Notes: generated from the letters alone by a model not told the origin. 64,000 nt of DNA from Ariolimax columbianus (GCA_036924085.1 JAVGWX010000005.1:92635764-92699763), one strand, 5' to 3'; counted from the first letter of the stretch, positions 10,576 to 21,774 are shown. Numbers and translations are program-made.

Positions 10576-11465
10576 TAAAAGGGATCAAGTGTTATGTATA
10601 TTCGTCTTTACTGTATGGCGTAAGAGGTTGCTATGAACGAGAGGTAAAGCGATCGAATCGCGCAAGTTTCAAGCGTCCCCTGGTCTTATCAGAGGAGGGA
10701 CCAAATTGTCTGCAATCATTGTTACTTCCAGTCGTCTTGTCTTATGTCTTGTCATTGGTCCAAGGTAGCTAGGGATCAGAGAGTGCGGCTGATGTCTAGC
10801 GCAGCTCTTCCTCACTATAGTCCAAATATAGTTCGTTACATCATCAAGAAATAACTGTCTGACGATGTCCCAATCGTCGCTTGTGGTGGGCAACTAAAAA
10901 GTGACATAGAAACAAGGACAGGAAACAACGAATTGGAGAAGAAAAGTTCAGTCTTTGAAATGTGAATATATAGAAACTCAAGGAAGGCGCATCTGAAGGA
11001 AGGATAAGAAAACAAAACAATAATTCTTGAATAAATTCAGTGCTTAAAGAGAACTGATGAACGAAATCATCGACAGACAGTTGAGATATTTTGTCCTATA
11101 AAAATGCATTACACCATTCTGAAGACATTACTGGTTGGTGGTAATCCAAGGTACGGGTAAGAAGATAACATCAAGACATAGATAGCGAAAATTCTGACAT
11201 TTATGCCATCAAGGCAAGAGAGGGGACGTTGGAGATGCATTGCAGTCAACCTATGATGTGGAGAGGGCATTTGAACTTAACTGAACTGCGTTCAACAAGC
11301 GTACCAGGTGAGCATTTTGTTGTGCACTGCCTGCAACACATTTTCATAAAACAGATGTTGTTTTTTAGTAGAAAACATTGAGTGTCTAGCATTCTTGAAA
11401 GTGAATACATGTTTCATGTAGCACCGATATTTGCACTGAATAAAACAAAACTAATTAGTCAATAG
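10576..11465. other. No recognised feature
   Basis: Includes a 74-codon minus-strand frame (10669-10893) without recognisable motifs. Otherwise featureless. Confidence 0.3.
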
Positions 11466-12000
11466 TTAGTATATTCAAATTGTTGTTATGATATGATGTT
11501 TATAATTTTAATTATATGAACCGTCCATTTGTGTATGGGACATAGCTTATTATAATTATATTAACCGTCTATTTGTGCACTGAACATAACTTGTTATAAT
11601 TATATGAACCGTCCATTTATGCACGGAACATAACTTGTTATAATTATGTTAACCGTCCATTCGGGTACGGAGCATAACTTGTTATAATTTTTTGAACCGT
11701 TCATTTTGGGCACTGAACATAACGTGCTATATGTATATGAACCGTCCATTGGTGTACTGAACATAATGTGTTATAATTATATGAACCGTCAATAGATGCA
11801 TTGGACATAACTTGTTATAATTATATGAACAATCCATTTGTGCACTGAACATAACTTGTTATAATTATTTGAACTATCGACAGATTTGTTACAACAATTT
11901 GTTATAATTGTAGGAACCATCCATAGATTCATTGGACATACATACTTTGTTATAATTGTAGGAATCATCAATAGATTGACTGGACACAATTTGTTATGCT
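11466..12000. repeat. 44-bp tandem array, about 12 copies
   Basis: AATTATATGAACCGTCCATT recurs with 44-bp spacing (11510, 11554 and onward), joined by GTGCACTGAACATAACTTGT. The right third uses a variant (ATAGATxxATTGGACA). Moderately diverged. Confidence 0.9.
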
Positions 12001-12014
12001 AAACGTTCACTCAA

Positions 12015-12190
12015 AATTCAATTTCGTATTCGTATTCGGCAAAATATTTAAGGACCTCGATTCGTATTATGTGAAACAGTTAAATGCCTCGTTTCGTATT
12101 CGGTCTAATAGCTAAATGCTACAATTCGTTTTCGGCGGAGTAGGTAAATGTCACGATTCATATTCCGCAGAACAGTAAAAACCTCTATTC
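12015..12190. repeat. 32-bp degenerate array, about 5 copies
   Basis: CGATTCGTATTCGGC...ACAGTTAAATG-like units start near 12021, 12053, 12086, 12118 and 12150. It lies directly after the 44-bp array but has an unrelated unit. Confidence 0.75.
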
Positions 12191-12289
12191 GGAGTATCCT
12201 CAATGTCCACCAGCTGTCAGCATGTCTAAGACATTCAAACATTCAAGTAGAAGCAGCTATATAATTGAACATCTGTTGCGTTAAACAAA

Positions 12290-12572
12290 TGATCATTGTG
12301 GTACCTTGAGCCTGACAAAGACACACGAATGCATGATAATAGCTTGGGAAATGAGATGAGGGGGTCAGTCCTACAAGACGAAACGACAGGCCAGGCTTAG
12401 TTGTGTTGGCCAGACTTACAAACGAAACTTGTATATATTCGAATTCATGAACTGGCAAGGTCATTACCTTATGAGATGTGAATTTACCAAAACAAATGTG
12501 CGCTGAAGTCGAATGAACTGTGCCGTAAGGCGGAAAACACAGAACAACGCACTTTTCCTTAAGAAACAAGGT
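12290..12572 (+). mobile_element. SINE family D, degenerate copy
   Basis: TGCGCTGAAGTCGAATGAAC then TGTGCCGTAAGGCG and a 'CACAGAACAACGCAC ... CTTAAGAAAC' tail match the 3' part of the family D SINE at 29575-29835 in order. The tRNA-like head is not clear here. A TTCGAATTCATGAACTGG string at 12440 may be a decayed B box. Confidence 0.5.
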
Positions 12573-12974
12573 GTAAAAGAAAAAAACATTGCTGAAGAGA
12601 CAGTGTCAAATTATGAAAACAAACAGAAATGATATACAAAGTCATGTGTGACATGCACAGAGAGGTAGAGAGTTCAAGGATAAGTCAGCCTCTGCATGCT
12701 AAAAACAGGGAGCTTGGATTCAGAGCAAGTTGGAAGCCCAAGTAAGAGATGGATTTATGGTACTAAATACACACCAAATAGGCAGGGATTTGAAATAGGC
12801 AATGGCTTTCAGGATGGTACATGAATAAAGGTTGCGTCTTCCCACGCCAGTTAACGACATCAGTTGACAGACGCGATGTGATTGTGATATAAATATTGCT
12901 GATGTATTGAGATGAATGTCCAACATCGTAATAACAAAAATCTCTCAACTTCAAAGTTAGGTCCGATGTACTGA
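12573..12974. other. No recognised feature
   Basis: Possibly the 5' side of the LINE fragment that follows, but no coding motif could be read. Confidence 0.3.
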
Positions 12975-13395
12975 ATGCCTTTGAAACATGGAGAGAAGCA
13001 AAAACAACAACGGCAAAACTATAGGCTTTCAAAAATTGATGCCTGCAGAATGGAGATGTTGAAATTGTATGATAAGATCACTTTAGCGGAACTGTTGAAA
13101 ATGACCAGACAGATATCGCTGGAACATGAAGCGAGAAGCAAGCGCTGGCCTTGGCTAGAACACACGTTAAGAAAACCAACTGATGACATTACAAGACAGT
13201 CTCACTTCCAGAATTCCATAAGCAAGAGAAGCAGAGGCAGGCCAAAACATACACTGAGAAATGACCGGAGGCAGATGTGAAGGAAACAGGTATGACGTGG
13301 GCGGAGCTGGACCAGGGGACACAGGACAGGAGGAATCGGCATGTATTTCTTGAAGACCTGTGCTCCGAGACATGGCAACCATATCGTTTAGAAAC
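12975..13395 (+). mobile_element. LINE C-terminal remnant
   Basis: The plus strand encodes ISLEHEARSKRWPWLEHTLR, then DITRQS, SKRSRGRPKHTLRNDRRQM and, after a frame change at 13280, MTWAELDQGTQDRRN and DLCSETW. The order 'RRWxWLGHTLR-KP-DDITRQ ... GRPxxTxRR ... MTWxExxxxAQDRxxWRxxVxxLCS' is the well-known tail of one LINE group. The Gly of WLGH is Glu here and one frameshift is present. An AT-rich tract follows directly. Confidence 0.85.
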
Positions 13396-13424
13396 GCAAA
13401 CTTCAAAAACAGCGGACAAGATGA

Positions 13425-14080
13425 AGATCTGTATAATTATTTTTAACATAATTTTTTACTGTTTTCTTTGCGGTTCTTCTAAACTCTTTTTAAATAAAAG
13501 AAATAATCGTCTTAATTTTGTGTCATTTTTTAAATTTAATGTAATTTAACATATAAGTATTGTGTGCATTTATATTATATCATTATGCTCAATTTAATTT
13601 CTGCTCTAGACATAAATTTTAATTTTCACAAATAATTTACATTTTTTAAAATGTGTATGGCCTTCCAAATAAATTTTATTTTTCATGTTTTAGTTTTTAA
13701 TGAAAAATATTCATTTTGCAACATTAAAAAAATTATTATGATGTAAAAATTTATTTGTAATAATTTATTTTCAAAAAGTATTTACATTTTCCAATAAAAA
13801 TTAGTTTGTAAATAATAAATTTATTTTTCATAAATTATTTTCTGCTAAAAATTAATTTGCATAACAAATTATATTTTAATTATTTTTCAGATATAAAACT
13901 AATTTTCAATAAAATGCTTTTATTTTCAGATATTATTTTAGCTACAGCAAATAATTTACATAAAAAACAGTTATGGTCGTGTTTGAATGTAAATTTCATA
14001 CAGATTTATTTATTGTATGTTATATTTTTATTGCAAATATTTTCTTGATATAACAGAAATTTTTTTTTTTAACATTGATA
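13425..14080. repeat. Very AT-rich low-complexity tract
   Basis: About 650 bp of TTTTAATTT/AAATAATTTA-type sequence with a loose, non-phased reiteration of AATTTATTTTTCA-like words. No coding sense. It could be the 3' flank of the preceding LINE remnant. Confidence 0.8.
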
Positions 14081-14149
14081 TTGTTGTTGATTTTAATATC
14101 ATTTTTGTTTGTTTGTTACTGATATCCTGTATAACTAGTGCAAGGATGG

Positions 14150-14340
14150 GCAGGGGAGTGTGAGAAAAAGAGGGAAGAGAAAGAAAGAGAGATAACAGAA
14201 GAGAACAGATTGGTGTAACTGAAGAATAGAAAGACAAAAAGAAAGTTAGGGAGGCAGTGAAGACGAGATGGATATGGATTTATGGAAAGATGTAAGGTTC
14301 AATTAGAAATGAAGAGAGAGAGAAAGAACAATAAGCGAGA
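14150..14340. repeat. Purine-rich (GA) tract
   Basis: GAGAAAAAGAGGGAAGAGAA-type sequence on the plus strand, nearly pyrimidine-free for most of its length. Confidence 0.7.
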
Positions 14341-14416
14341 GAGCTATAACTGAAACAGATTTATTATATATGTGCTTCATAGACAATAGCAAGGCATTCG
14401 ACAGGGTGAAACACGG

Positions 14417-14427
14417 AGAAATGATCC
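14417..14427. repeat. Target-site duplication, left copy
   Basis: AGAAATGATCC, identical to 14658-14668, flanks the family C insertion. Confidence 0.85.
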
Positions 14428-14657
14428 TTCTTCTTCTTCTTCTTCTTTTTCTTCTTCTTCTTCTTCTTCTTCTTTATCTTCGTTTTCTTCTTCTGCGTTC
14501 GCTCTCAATCTCCCACTCAATCTCCCACTACCAAGCCCTGAATAGAGCTTTGCAAGTAACAGGATGTACTCCAGAGAACGGAATGCGTTGTGTCGCTATT
14601 TTGTAGCCGGACTGCGATATTTGCACCTTTTAGTCCGACACACCAGTCTTCGGCAGC
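14428..14657 (-). mobile_element. Family C retroposon with (GAA)n tail, inside the LINE RT
   Basis: From 14657 leftwards the minus strand gives GCTGCCGAAGACTGG, GGTGCAAATATCGCAGTC, GGGCTTGGTAGTGGGAGATT (with the GAGTGGGAGATT block duplicated), then GAGCGAACGCAGAAGAAG and a 60-bp GAA-rich tail at 14428-14490. An 11-bp perfect direct repeat brackets it (14417-14427 and 14658-14668). Truncated at the 5' end relative to the 63.4-kb copy. Poly-GAA tail, 5' truncation and a target-site duplication together show retrotransposition. Confidence 0.9.
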
Positions 14658-14668
14658 AGAAATGATCC
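14658..14668. repeat. Target-site duplication, right copy
   Basis: AGAAATGATCC, partner of 14417-14427. The LINE RT reading resumes here. Confidence 0.85.
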
Positions 14669-15699
14669 ATACGCTGGAAGTGCTGCATGTAGATAGCAAG
14701 GACCTGAGAATTATCCATAACATGTAATGGGAACTGTGGCTATTTTAATAGATAACAGTAGGGAACTGCAGGCAGGTAGAAAAGGGAGTGAGGCAGGAGT
14801 GTGTGCCTATCTGTTCTCATTTTACAACCAATTTATACTGCGATCTTTAGAGGTAATGTCTGGAATATAAGTTAGTGAACATAAAGCTGATGACAATGTA
14901 TTAATAGGGCAGAATTAATCAGATATACAAGAACTGGTCAACCTGGTAGTTCTTCGAAGCGGAAATGAAGGCCTCAGTTAAAATCACAAGAAATAGGAAT
15001 AATCGTGGCAGATAGAAACACAAATCAACAAACTGCTGTATAAAGGGCCGGAACTCTAGCAGGTGCACTCATTTCAATACTTAGGCACCCACATCAATTA
15101 TAATGAGAGATGCAATTAGGAAATGAAGAACGAAACAGCCAAGGCAAAATCACTCTTCCACAGTGTAAGGTTATCCTTGTGCAACAAAAGTCTATCACTG
15201 GATTCAAGGAGACAAGTTCTTGACTGCTATATGGAACCAGTACTGACATACCGCAGCGAGTTATGAACAATCAGTATACACGTACATGGATCATTAGAGG
15301 CAACAAAAATGTGCTTTTACAGAAGAAGATGAAAGTTTCATGGACTGCAAAGACATAGAATAACGTGATTCTTGAGGAAGCACAGGTACATCGACAGCTC
15401 GTGGCAAAAATTAGGAGAACGCAGACCTTTTTTTTGGCATGTCATGAGAAAAAACGGTTTTGAACAGACAGTGACAACGAGCAAAATCGCTGACAATAGG
15501 GACAGCTTGAAGGTATGACATTGGAGATCAACTGTAGAACTCATAACTGACACGTGATAAGAAGAAATAGAGTTCAAAGATCACCAAAGCCAACGGGCAG
15601 GCACTTGATGATGATGTTAGCTTGTTTCCTTTTATTTGCTGTGTGTCTTTATATTGTTTGTATATTGAATATAGTTTGTGTGATTTCCATAAAGTCTGT

Positions 15700-15850
15700 A
15701 TGTGTGTGTGTGTGTATGATAGAGACGAGGATTGGACCACTACAATACTGATACTACGGCGAATGAAGCAAGTGGTCTAACACTCTCTCATCTCTCTCTT
15801 TCTCTCCATACATATATATATATATATACACACATACATACACTCTGAGT
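15700..15850. repeat. Short (TG)n, (CT)n and (TA)/(CA) microsatellites
   Basis: GTGTGTGTGTGTGTATG near 15700, CTCTCTC near 15790 and ATATATATATATATACACAC near 15815. Confidence 0.85.
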
Positions 15851-16089
15851 GTGATTGAAACGATAATAAGCTACTGATCCCCTGAGAGCATGTCGTGGAA
15901 TCAACTAAATGTGTGGTCATACGCCAATTTGGTAGACATCTCTCTTATTGTTTCCACGTCCTGCTATACTTAAATGTCAAAAGACTGTAGAGTACTGAGT
16001 AGCCACTGGGATTGAAATAACGCTCAAGAAACCGTACTCTCGTGTATGATAAACAGAGTCACAGAAACAACTGGAAAAACAAGTATATC

Positions 16090-16195
16090 GAAAATACTCC
16101 GGAAAACATATACACCATAAAAGGCACCCATTCCCGATTCGAACTAAAGGTGACGGATGCACCTCGCTGCGAGAAAGACAGTGGTGGTGTTTGAC
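16090..16195 (-). mobile_element. SINE family H, tRNA-like head, degenerate
   Basis: On the minus strand GCGAGGTGCATCCGTCACCT is followed by TTAGTTCGAATCGGG, matching the head of the copies at 23.9, 25.0 and 40.1 kb (AAGGCGCAT-GTCAC...GTTCGAATC, a B box). The tail ATGTTTTCCGG also agrees. Confidence 0.6.
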
Positions 16196-16324
16196 TTACA
16201 AGACACTGCTTTAATAAGGTGGCTTTATGAAAAGAGTCTATCGCATGCTTAATCGACTGCCTCTGTGAAATAGAAGCTGAATTAGATCCAGACACTTTAA
16301 TGGATAGAACTACTGGCTACCTTC

Positions 16325-16400
16325 CTACCATCAACCATAGACCACAAACACACACACACACGCACACACGCACACGCACACACACACAAACACACAGACG
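16325..16400. repeat. (CA)n microsatellite
   Basis: ACACACACACACGCACACAC and similar, with G interruptions. Confidence 0.95.
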
Positions 16401-16449
16401 GAAATATTGCAGGCAGTAGTAGCGTCACACTAAGGTACTTGATAACTTA

Positions 16450-17190
16450 GTTTAACTTCAAGTCTTTAAACTGATTTATAAGAATCTAAAGAGTCTGTAT
16501 ACAACCAGTTCCTTTTACATTCACTTGATCTAACAATAACTTTGACTATCCAATCTATTCTTGAATGCAAAATTGGCTTTGCCTCCACTGTTTTCTGTGC
16601 TAATGCATTTCACGCATTCAGCATTCATTGACTACAATAATATTTCCTGGCATCTAATCTGGACCTTTCTTTAATTAATGTGTGGCTGTGTCCTCTTGTT
16701 CTTGTAGGCGGCTGTATATTGTCACTCTTTTTGTATGCTCTCCAGCATGTTAATATTCCCATACTATTAGGCCTCCACACGTGTACACGGTACTCTAATC
16801 TTGTTCTGACTAATGCGTTATACAATTTGACTATCACTTGCTTGCTCCTATGTTTAATTATTTTTTTTTATCGTGCCTAACATTGCATTTGCCTTTTTCA
16901 CTGCTACCTAGACTTGCTCACTCACTTTACCTGTATGATCTATTATAACGCCTTGGTCATTTTCCTATTCTATCTTTCTAATATTGTTCGCTCCCATTAT
17001 ATAATTATGTTCTATATTTGATCTACCTCTGTGGATGACTCTACATTTATGTACATTAAACTCCATTTGCCAGCTCACAGACAAGTCCTGAATGTTATCT
17101 AAATCCGACCTCAATATATCTACTTCTGGTTTAGATAAAACACTCCTGCATAGTTTTGTGTCATCTGCGAATTTCGCAACAAAAACATGT
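16450..17190 (-). mobile_element. CR1-like LINE RT 3' part, copy 1, pseudogene
   Basis: Homologous over its whole length to 59286-60225. On the minus strand: FAKFADDTKL-equivalent region (about 17170), then VKLYNALVRTRLEYRVHVWR (16837 downward) matching the conserved 'LYKxLVRPxLEYxVQxWxP' block, and a C-terminal RSRLDARKYYCSQ. Frameshifts follow the LEYR block. The 3' end, at 16450, is close to a degenerate TTAAC-type repeat. 5' truncated at about 17190. Confidence 0.85.
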
Positions 17191-18002
17191 CAATCGATCA
17201 ATTGAAATCTCTCTGCGGAACATAAAGATTCAACAAAAGCTCGCATCATCTGCCTACACTATTTCAAAGTTTGAGCTTTTATCTTCTTTTAACGTTTTTC
17301 TTTGTACACCAGGTTACATAGACATACAAAAAGACCAAAACTATGTATATATAAATATTGATATCCAAATTTAAAACGGTGATCAACTTCCCCTTTCCCG
17401 GGACTTAGAACATGGGGTAGAAAGTTTCATGTAAAAATGAATATTGTTTCGTGCCCAACACTTCAAGTTCAGTATCCTATAGTGAAGTTGTGTTTTTTTT
17501 AAATAACATGGCTGTGCTCCTCTTCCTGATGTTCCGCGTCTAGAGTTGAAGACTTGCTCGTCAGCCTCAGCACTCACATTCAGGACTCGCACACGTGGAT
17601 TTCGGCAGAGAATTTTCGGGGATTTAAACTGCAATCCTGGGAACTGTCTGGAAATCTTCTCTTTACAATGCGTGGTCCCGTGTTCCGGTTTAGGATGTTT
17701 GTTTTGGCTTACCGTAGCAATTCTCGTTAACAGGTTTTTCGCAATATTCCCAAATTATTTTGCTGCCTTTATTCTAGCTGGAATTCGACTGTGTTTTTCT
17801 GGGACTTTTAAAAATTAAAGGTTGTTTGAGGAATCGCAAATTGAACGTTTGACGTCCTCAAACCTGTTCACGTCCTATGTAAGTTGTTTAATACTTTAAC
17901 TACCCAGAGTTGTTGTGAGGGGCTGAGAATTGTGAACAATGTGATATAGAGCTTCTCCCAGCACCAACACTAATTAATGTATTGGCAAATCGAATGAAAT
18001 AG
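17191..18002. other. No recognised feature
   Basis: Small open frames without motifs. Nothing supportable. Confidence 0.3.
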
Positions 18003-18215
18003 GAACCTTCTTCTTTTTCTTCTTCTTTTTTCTTCATCTTCTTCTTCTTCTTCTCTTTTTCTTTTTCTATTTTTCTTCTTCTTTTTCTTCTTCTTTTTCT
18101 TCTTCTTTTTTCTTCATCTTCTTCTTCTTCTTCTTCTTCTTCTCTTTTTCTTCTTCTTTTTCTTCTTCTTTTTCTTCTTTTTCTTCTTATTTTCTTCTTC
18201 TTCTTCTTCGTTTGG
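18003..18215. repeat. (CTT)n polypyrimidine tract
   Basis: Over 200 bp of TTC/TTTTC repeats with almost no purines. Repeating TCTTCTTTTTCTTC blocks could fold as mirror-repeat triplex DNA. It may be a grown (GAA)n retroposon tail, but no family C body was seen beside it. Confidence 0.95.
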
Positions 18216-18740
18216 TCTAAACTAATTACATCTATTTTCTTCCCATCATTGACGGAGAAGATGTTTTGCTTTTTTGTTTGTTGTTCTCACGTGATCACAT
18301 TGTCTGTGTGACACATGTTGAACAGATGACTTGTCAATCTGCACTGGCCTGTTCTCAGTATGAATATTGTCCCATGATCTATCCCTGACAAGAAGTATGT
18401 TTTTGCTATATCCTATATAGGGTTATTTCTGCGCCACTTTTCATTGCATGTTATTCTTGTTTTTGTATTTATTACTTCATATCTAGATTGAATTTGTCAT
18501 TCTCCATCTTTGGAATGTTTATCTTATTTAATTTGCATTCTGTTCACATTATTGCAGGTGAATGTCTTTTGTTTTAGGGTTATTATGGCTGAAAGAGAAT
18601 TTGTGAGGAAAACTATCTTGTCTCTGGTACAGTTGTTGTTCTCTCTGTTTGGCTGTATCGTCTGCTCTTAATGCCTCGCTCTCAGCTATTGCAATTGTTT
18701 AAGACTGGTCTGGTATTTTAATTTACCGCGGCGTAATTTA
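18216..18740. other. No recognised feature
   Basis: Nothing supportable. Confidence 0.3.
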
Positions 18741-18744
18741 TAAT

Positions 18745-19168
18745 CCACACCTTGGGTTGGAAAAGGTGATACACTCACCTCGGGGTGGAAAGGGTGATAC
18801 GCTTACTTCGGAGTGGAAAGGATGATCCACTCACCTAGGGGTGGAAAGGATGATACGCTTACCTCGGGTTGGAAAGGGTGACATACTCACCTCGGGGTGG
18901 AAAGGAGGATACGCTTACCTCGGGGTGGAAAGGATGATCCACTCACCTCGATGTGGAAAGGATGATACGCTTACCTCGGGGTGGAAAGGGTGACATACTC
19001 ACCTCGGGGTGGAAAGGAGGATACGCTTACCTCGGGGTGGAAAGGGTGACACACTCACCTCGGGATGGAAAGGACGATACGCTTACCCCGGGGTGGAAAG
19101 GGTGACACACTCACCTTGGGGTGGAAAGGAGGATACGCTTACCTCGGGGTGGAAAGGGTGACACAAAT
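18745..19168. repeat. 28-bp array with 56-bp dimeric higher-order unit, about 15 monomers
   Basis: Every 28 bp carries ACCTCGGGGTGGAAAGG. Monomers alternate between GATACGCTT and GACACACTC/GATCCACTC in the variable part, giving a 56-bp dimer repeated about seven times. GC-rich compared with its surroundings. Confidence 0.95.
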
Positions 19169-19214
19169 GCATTTCGCCAAAGCTATTAAAGAATAACTAT
19201 GATCAGGGAGTGTT

Positions 19215-19352
19215 TCCTGGGAGGATATATAGGCTGGGGAAGACTGGGAGGATACATAGGGCTAAGGAAGAATGGGAGAATATATAGGGCTAAGGAAGAA
19301 TGCGAAGATATATAGGGCTAAGGAAGACTGCGAGGATATATATAGGGCTAAT
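19215..19352. repeat. Second 28-bp array, 4-5 copies
   Basis: GAGGATACATAGGGCTAAGG plus AAGAATGG repeats at 28 bp. The sequence is unrelated to the neighbouring 28-bp array although the period is equal. Confidence 0.9.
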
Positions 19353-19359
19353 GAATACA

Positions 19360-19478
19360 TGCCGCTAACCTCTGCAGTATCCATGAAGTGTGCAGGCTGC
19401 TTTTATTTGACCACCAATAGAAAATAATGTATTTCCCTACCGATGATGTTTAAGCATGTCACCGTTATCACAGAACAT
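19360..19478 (-). mobile_element. SINE family B, body
   Basis: GCTAACCTCTGCAGTATCCA, GTGCAGGCTGCTTTTATTTG and ACCACCAATAGAAAATAATG match the family B copies at 48425 and 62890. The tRNA-like head on the right is decayed. Confidence 0.65.
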
Positions 19479-20064
19479 TGAGGCTGTTCTACCACCCATT
19501 CCTTAATATGTCTTTCAGTAAAGTGGTTCATTTATTCAGGAACTTGTCGATGTGATGCTTGGACCAATGTTTCAACCTATGAGTCTTTTTTGTAGTCTAG
19601 ACAAACAAAAACAACACGAACGAAGATATATATCTCCCATTATAGAAGTCAAAAATATTCCAAATTATCAGGCGGAATCACAAATAGACCCGCACATCAT
19701 GTATATCGTCAGAGTCGACTAAAGTTAGTTGTACGCGGGAGCTAGAAACCTCATCATGTATAATATATTGCCATAGTATACTGATGTAGATTTTGTTGCA
19801 TCTATAGTGGTGTGCCCATGTTTCGTTAGGAGCTGCAATAAGTGTTTCCCATATTGTGCGGCTTGAGGAATGGACATTGATTTATTTATTGCAGCAAAGA
19901 TCTGTTCCCAGTTTATTAAATTATTATTCTATTGGATCATTTTTGTGTATATTTTCCTGAGGCTCTTCGCGGATCGGCAACTGAGGGCCGCAACAGGGCG
20001 CCGATCCACAGTCCACTTCTTTGGGAAGCATCAGTCTCGGTTCGTCATCACCACATAGAGTCCG
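19479..20064. other. No recognised feature
   Basis: Nothing certain. GCTAGAAACCTCATCATGTA at 19740 resembles the family F core. Confidence 0.3.
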
Positions 20065-20238
20065 TGGGTTAGATCTATTCGCGAGTTAGATCAGCCCGCA
20101 AATCAGATCGACCCAAGAGTCAGATCGGCCTGTGAGTCAGATCGACACATACTCAGATCGGCCTGTGAGTCAGATCGACCCAAGGGTCAGATCGGCCTGT
20201 GAGTCAGATCGACACAGTCTCAGATCGACCAACGGATA
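20065..20238. repeat. 17-bp array
   Basis: TCAGATCGGCCTGTGAG and TCAGATCGACCCAAGGG alternate, giving a 17-bp monomer and a roughly 34-bp dimer, about 10 monomers. Confidence 0.9.
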
Positions 20239-20264
20239 CGTTTATATAGGTACAGCGGCAAAGG

Positions 20265-20510
20265 TATTCCCATTACAGACACTGCTATCAGGGATGAAGT
20301 GTTACAGACATCATTGCACGAAGCCCCAATTTATTTATGAGGTCAGGTGTACAATTCCCTTCCTTCTTGCCTTTCCTTCCCTCACAGAGAGCCAACTCCA
20401 AATGTGTAGTTGGGTTGACTGGACCTTGCCAGTAACGGGTATTCAACCTCGTTCCTCTGCAGCCAGATGCGAGTGTTCTACAACTACGTTAATTAGACCC
20501 ACATACAATA
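20265..20510 (-). mobile_element. SINE family A, near full length
   Basis: From the left: CAGACACTGCTATCAGGGAT, GATGAAGTGTTACAGACATC, then 110 bp on TGTGTAGTTGGGTTGACTGG, then the reverse-complemented tRNA-like head. On the minus strand the head reads TAACGTAGTTGTAGAACACTC (A-box side) and GAGGTTGAATACCCG (decayed B box). The SINE promoter end is on the right. Confidence 0.75.
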
Positions 20511-20599
20511 CGAACAATTTATTCTTAATACAGTATACTTATGTATTCATCGGTGTAGGGCCATAGTTGAATTGAATATGATCCTTTTAACATGCCAAA

Positions 20600-20690
20600 T
20601 ATGTCGTAAAACATAACTCGAAAGGGCTCTACATAGTGCTAACAACATCATCATGTAAAAAACCATTGTTATTTAAAACCCCACTGCGAA
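20600..20690. repeat. Interspersed family F copy
   Basis: GCTAACAACATCATCATGTA flanked by CTCTACATAGT matches, in reverse orientation, the GTTGCTAGCC elements at 23595, 46555 and 62715, and directly those at 40590 and 57975. Confidence 0.5.
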
Positions 20691-21204
20691 ACCGGGATAC
20701 CTTCTTTATGTAAAGTGACCTATGGGGGTGGTGGTCCTTCCCTTCCAGCAGAAAAGCTAGCGAATCAATCTGCCATGTTCTCCCTTTGGAAATGTGAAAA
20801 TAGTATTCCCACAAATGTTATTTCTAATTAATTCATGTAAAATGAATAGTCCTTACGATTTAATTATCTATTCGCCCAATTGTAGGTGGGCCAGATAGTA
20901 ATACTGTAACCTGACAAGAATATCGTTAGAGATGACTAAGGAGGGTTGGCAATGGGTATGGCTATCTCATTCAGCAGCAGGTTTAAAGTCACAGAAACTT
21001 CACTAGATATAGGCGGGTCAACATTTTTTTACCTGTCGTGTTTTTGTTGAAGCCTTATGCTCTATCGGGAGCTGAAAGATATTGATTCATCCATTGAATT
21101 ATTGATTACATGCCAATGTTACAGTATTGCTATTTACGTCATTTGGCGAGTTGCTGTCAAACTATACTATCCTATTTCTAAACTATACTATTCAGGATGT
21201 ATGG
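20691..21204. other. No recognised feature
   Basis: GCCTTATGCTCTATCGGGAG (21050) with 'TATTGATTCATCCATTGAAT' resembles the repeat pair at 30020 and 30945. Otherwise empty. Confidence 0.3.
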
Positions 21205-21400
21205 TCTGAGAAACTAAAGCTACTTGCCCCTGCAGTCGCCACACACTGTGCAGGCCATGTTTTTATTTTACCTCAGACTGAAAAAAAACATTCTTTACCG
21301 ATGTTTTCAACGCCTGCCCTTGTGGTCAGCCAAACAACCCAAACAACCAAACAACCAAACACAGCCAAACAACCAAACACAGCCAAACAACCCGTATTAA
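21205..21400 (-). mobile_element. SINE family B, with a short AACAACC tandem at its right end
   Basis: CCCCTGCAGTCGCCACACAC, GTGCAGGCCATGTTTTTATT and CTTTACCGATGTTTTCAACG match family B. From 21343 the head region is replaced by 50 bp of CAAACAACCAAACACAGC repeats. Confidence 0.7.
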
Positions 21401-21774
21401 TATAACATCTATATGTTTATATGTGATTGCCATGACCTGGAAGTGTGGGGTGGACAAAATCTTGATTGGCCTGCTGAGGCAAAAAATGTGTACCCGTTTC
21501 TCGTGTGTGCTGATTAGTGCGGCAATAGAATATTTCGGATGTTACATTGCATTGGTGTAGCTTAGTTTGCTGTTTTTATTCTTGTACATTTAATTTGTCC
21601 TGTGCTTGAGAAAGGTCTTATTCGGCAAAGTGGTTTTTGCCTGATTGCTGATATGCGAAATGACGGTATTGTCTTTATTATTTGTAAGTAAATGTTTTTC
21701 TGTAGCGTGGGGAAGAAACTGCAGTGAACGATTTGACATCAATCAACGACTCGTGGCTGACTACTTAGTGTCAG
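21401..21774. other. No recognised feature
   Basis: Nothing supportable. Confidence 0.3.

Larger units (their letters stand above)
14355..15620 (+). mobile_element. LINE reverse transcriptase to 3' end, pseudogene, interrupted by family C
   Basis: The plus strand reads YMCFIDNSKAFDRVKHGEMI (RT block with the first catalytic Asp). After the family C insertion it continues: LRIIHNM, EKGVRQECVPI (from RQGCVLSP), KADDNVLIGQN with the ADD catalytic core at 14886-14894, EGLS, and later LDCYMEPVLTY-like and FFxHVMR-like blocks. It ends near 15600 at TGATGATGATG, a typical short-repeat 3' tail for such LINEs. There are many stops and frameshifts. Excising 14428-14668 restores continuity of the RT reading. 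Confidence 0.85.
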
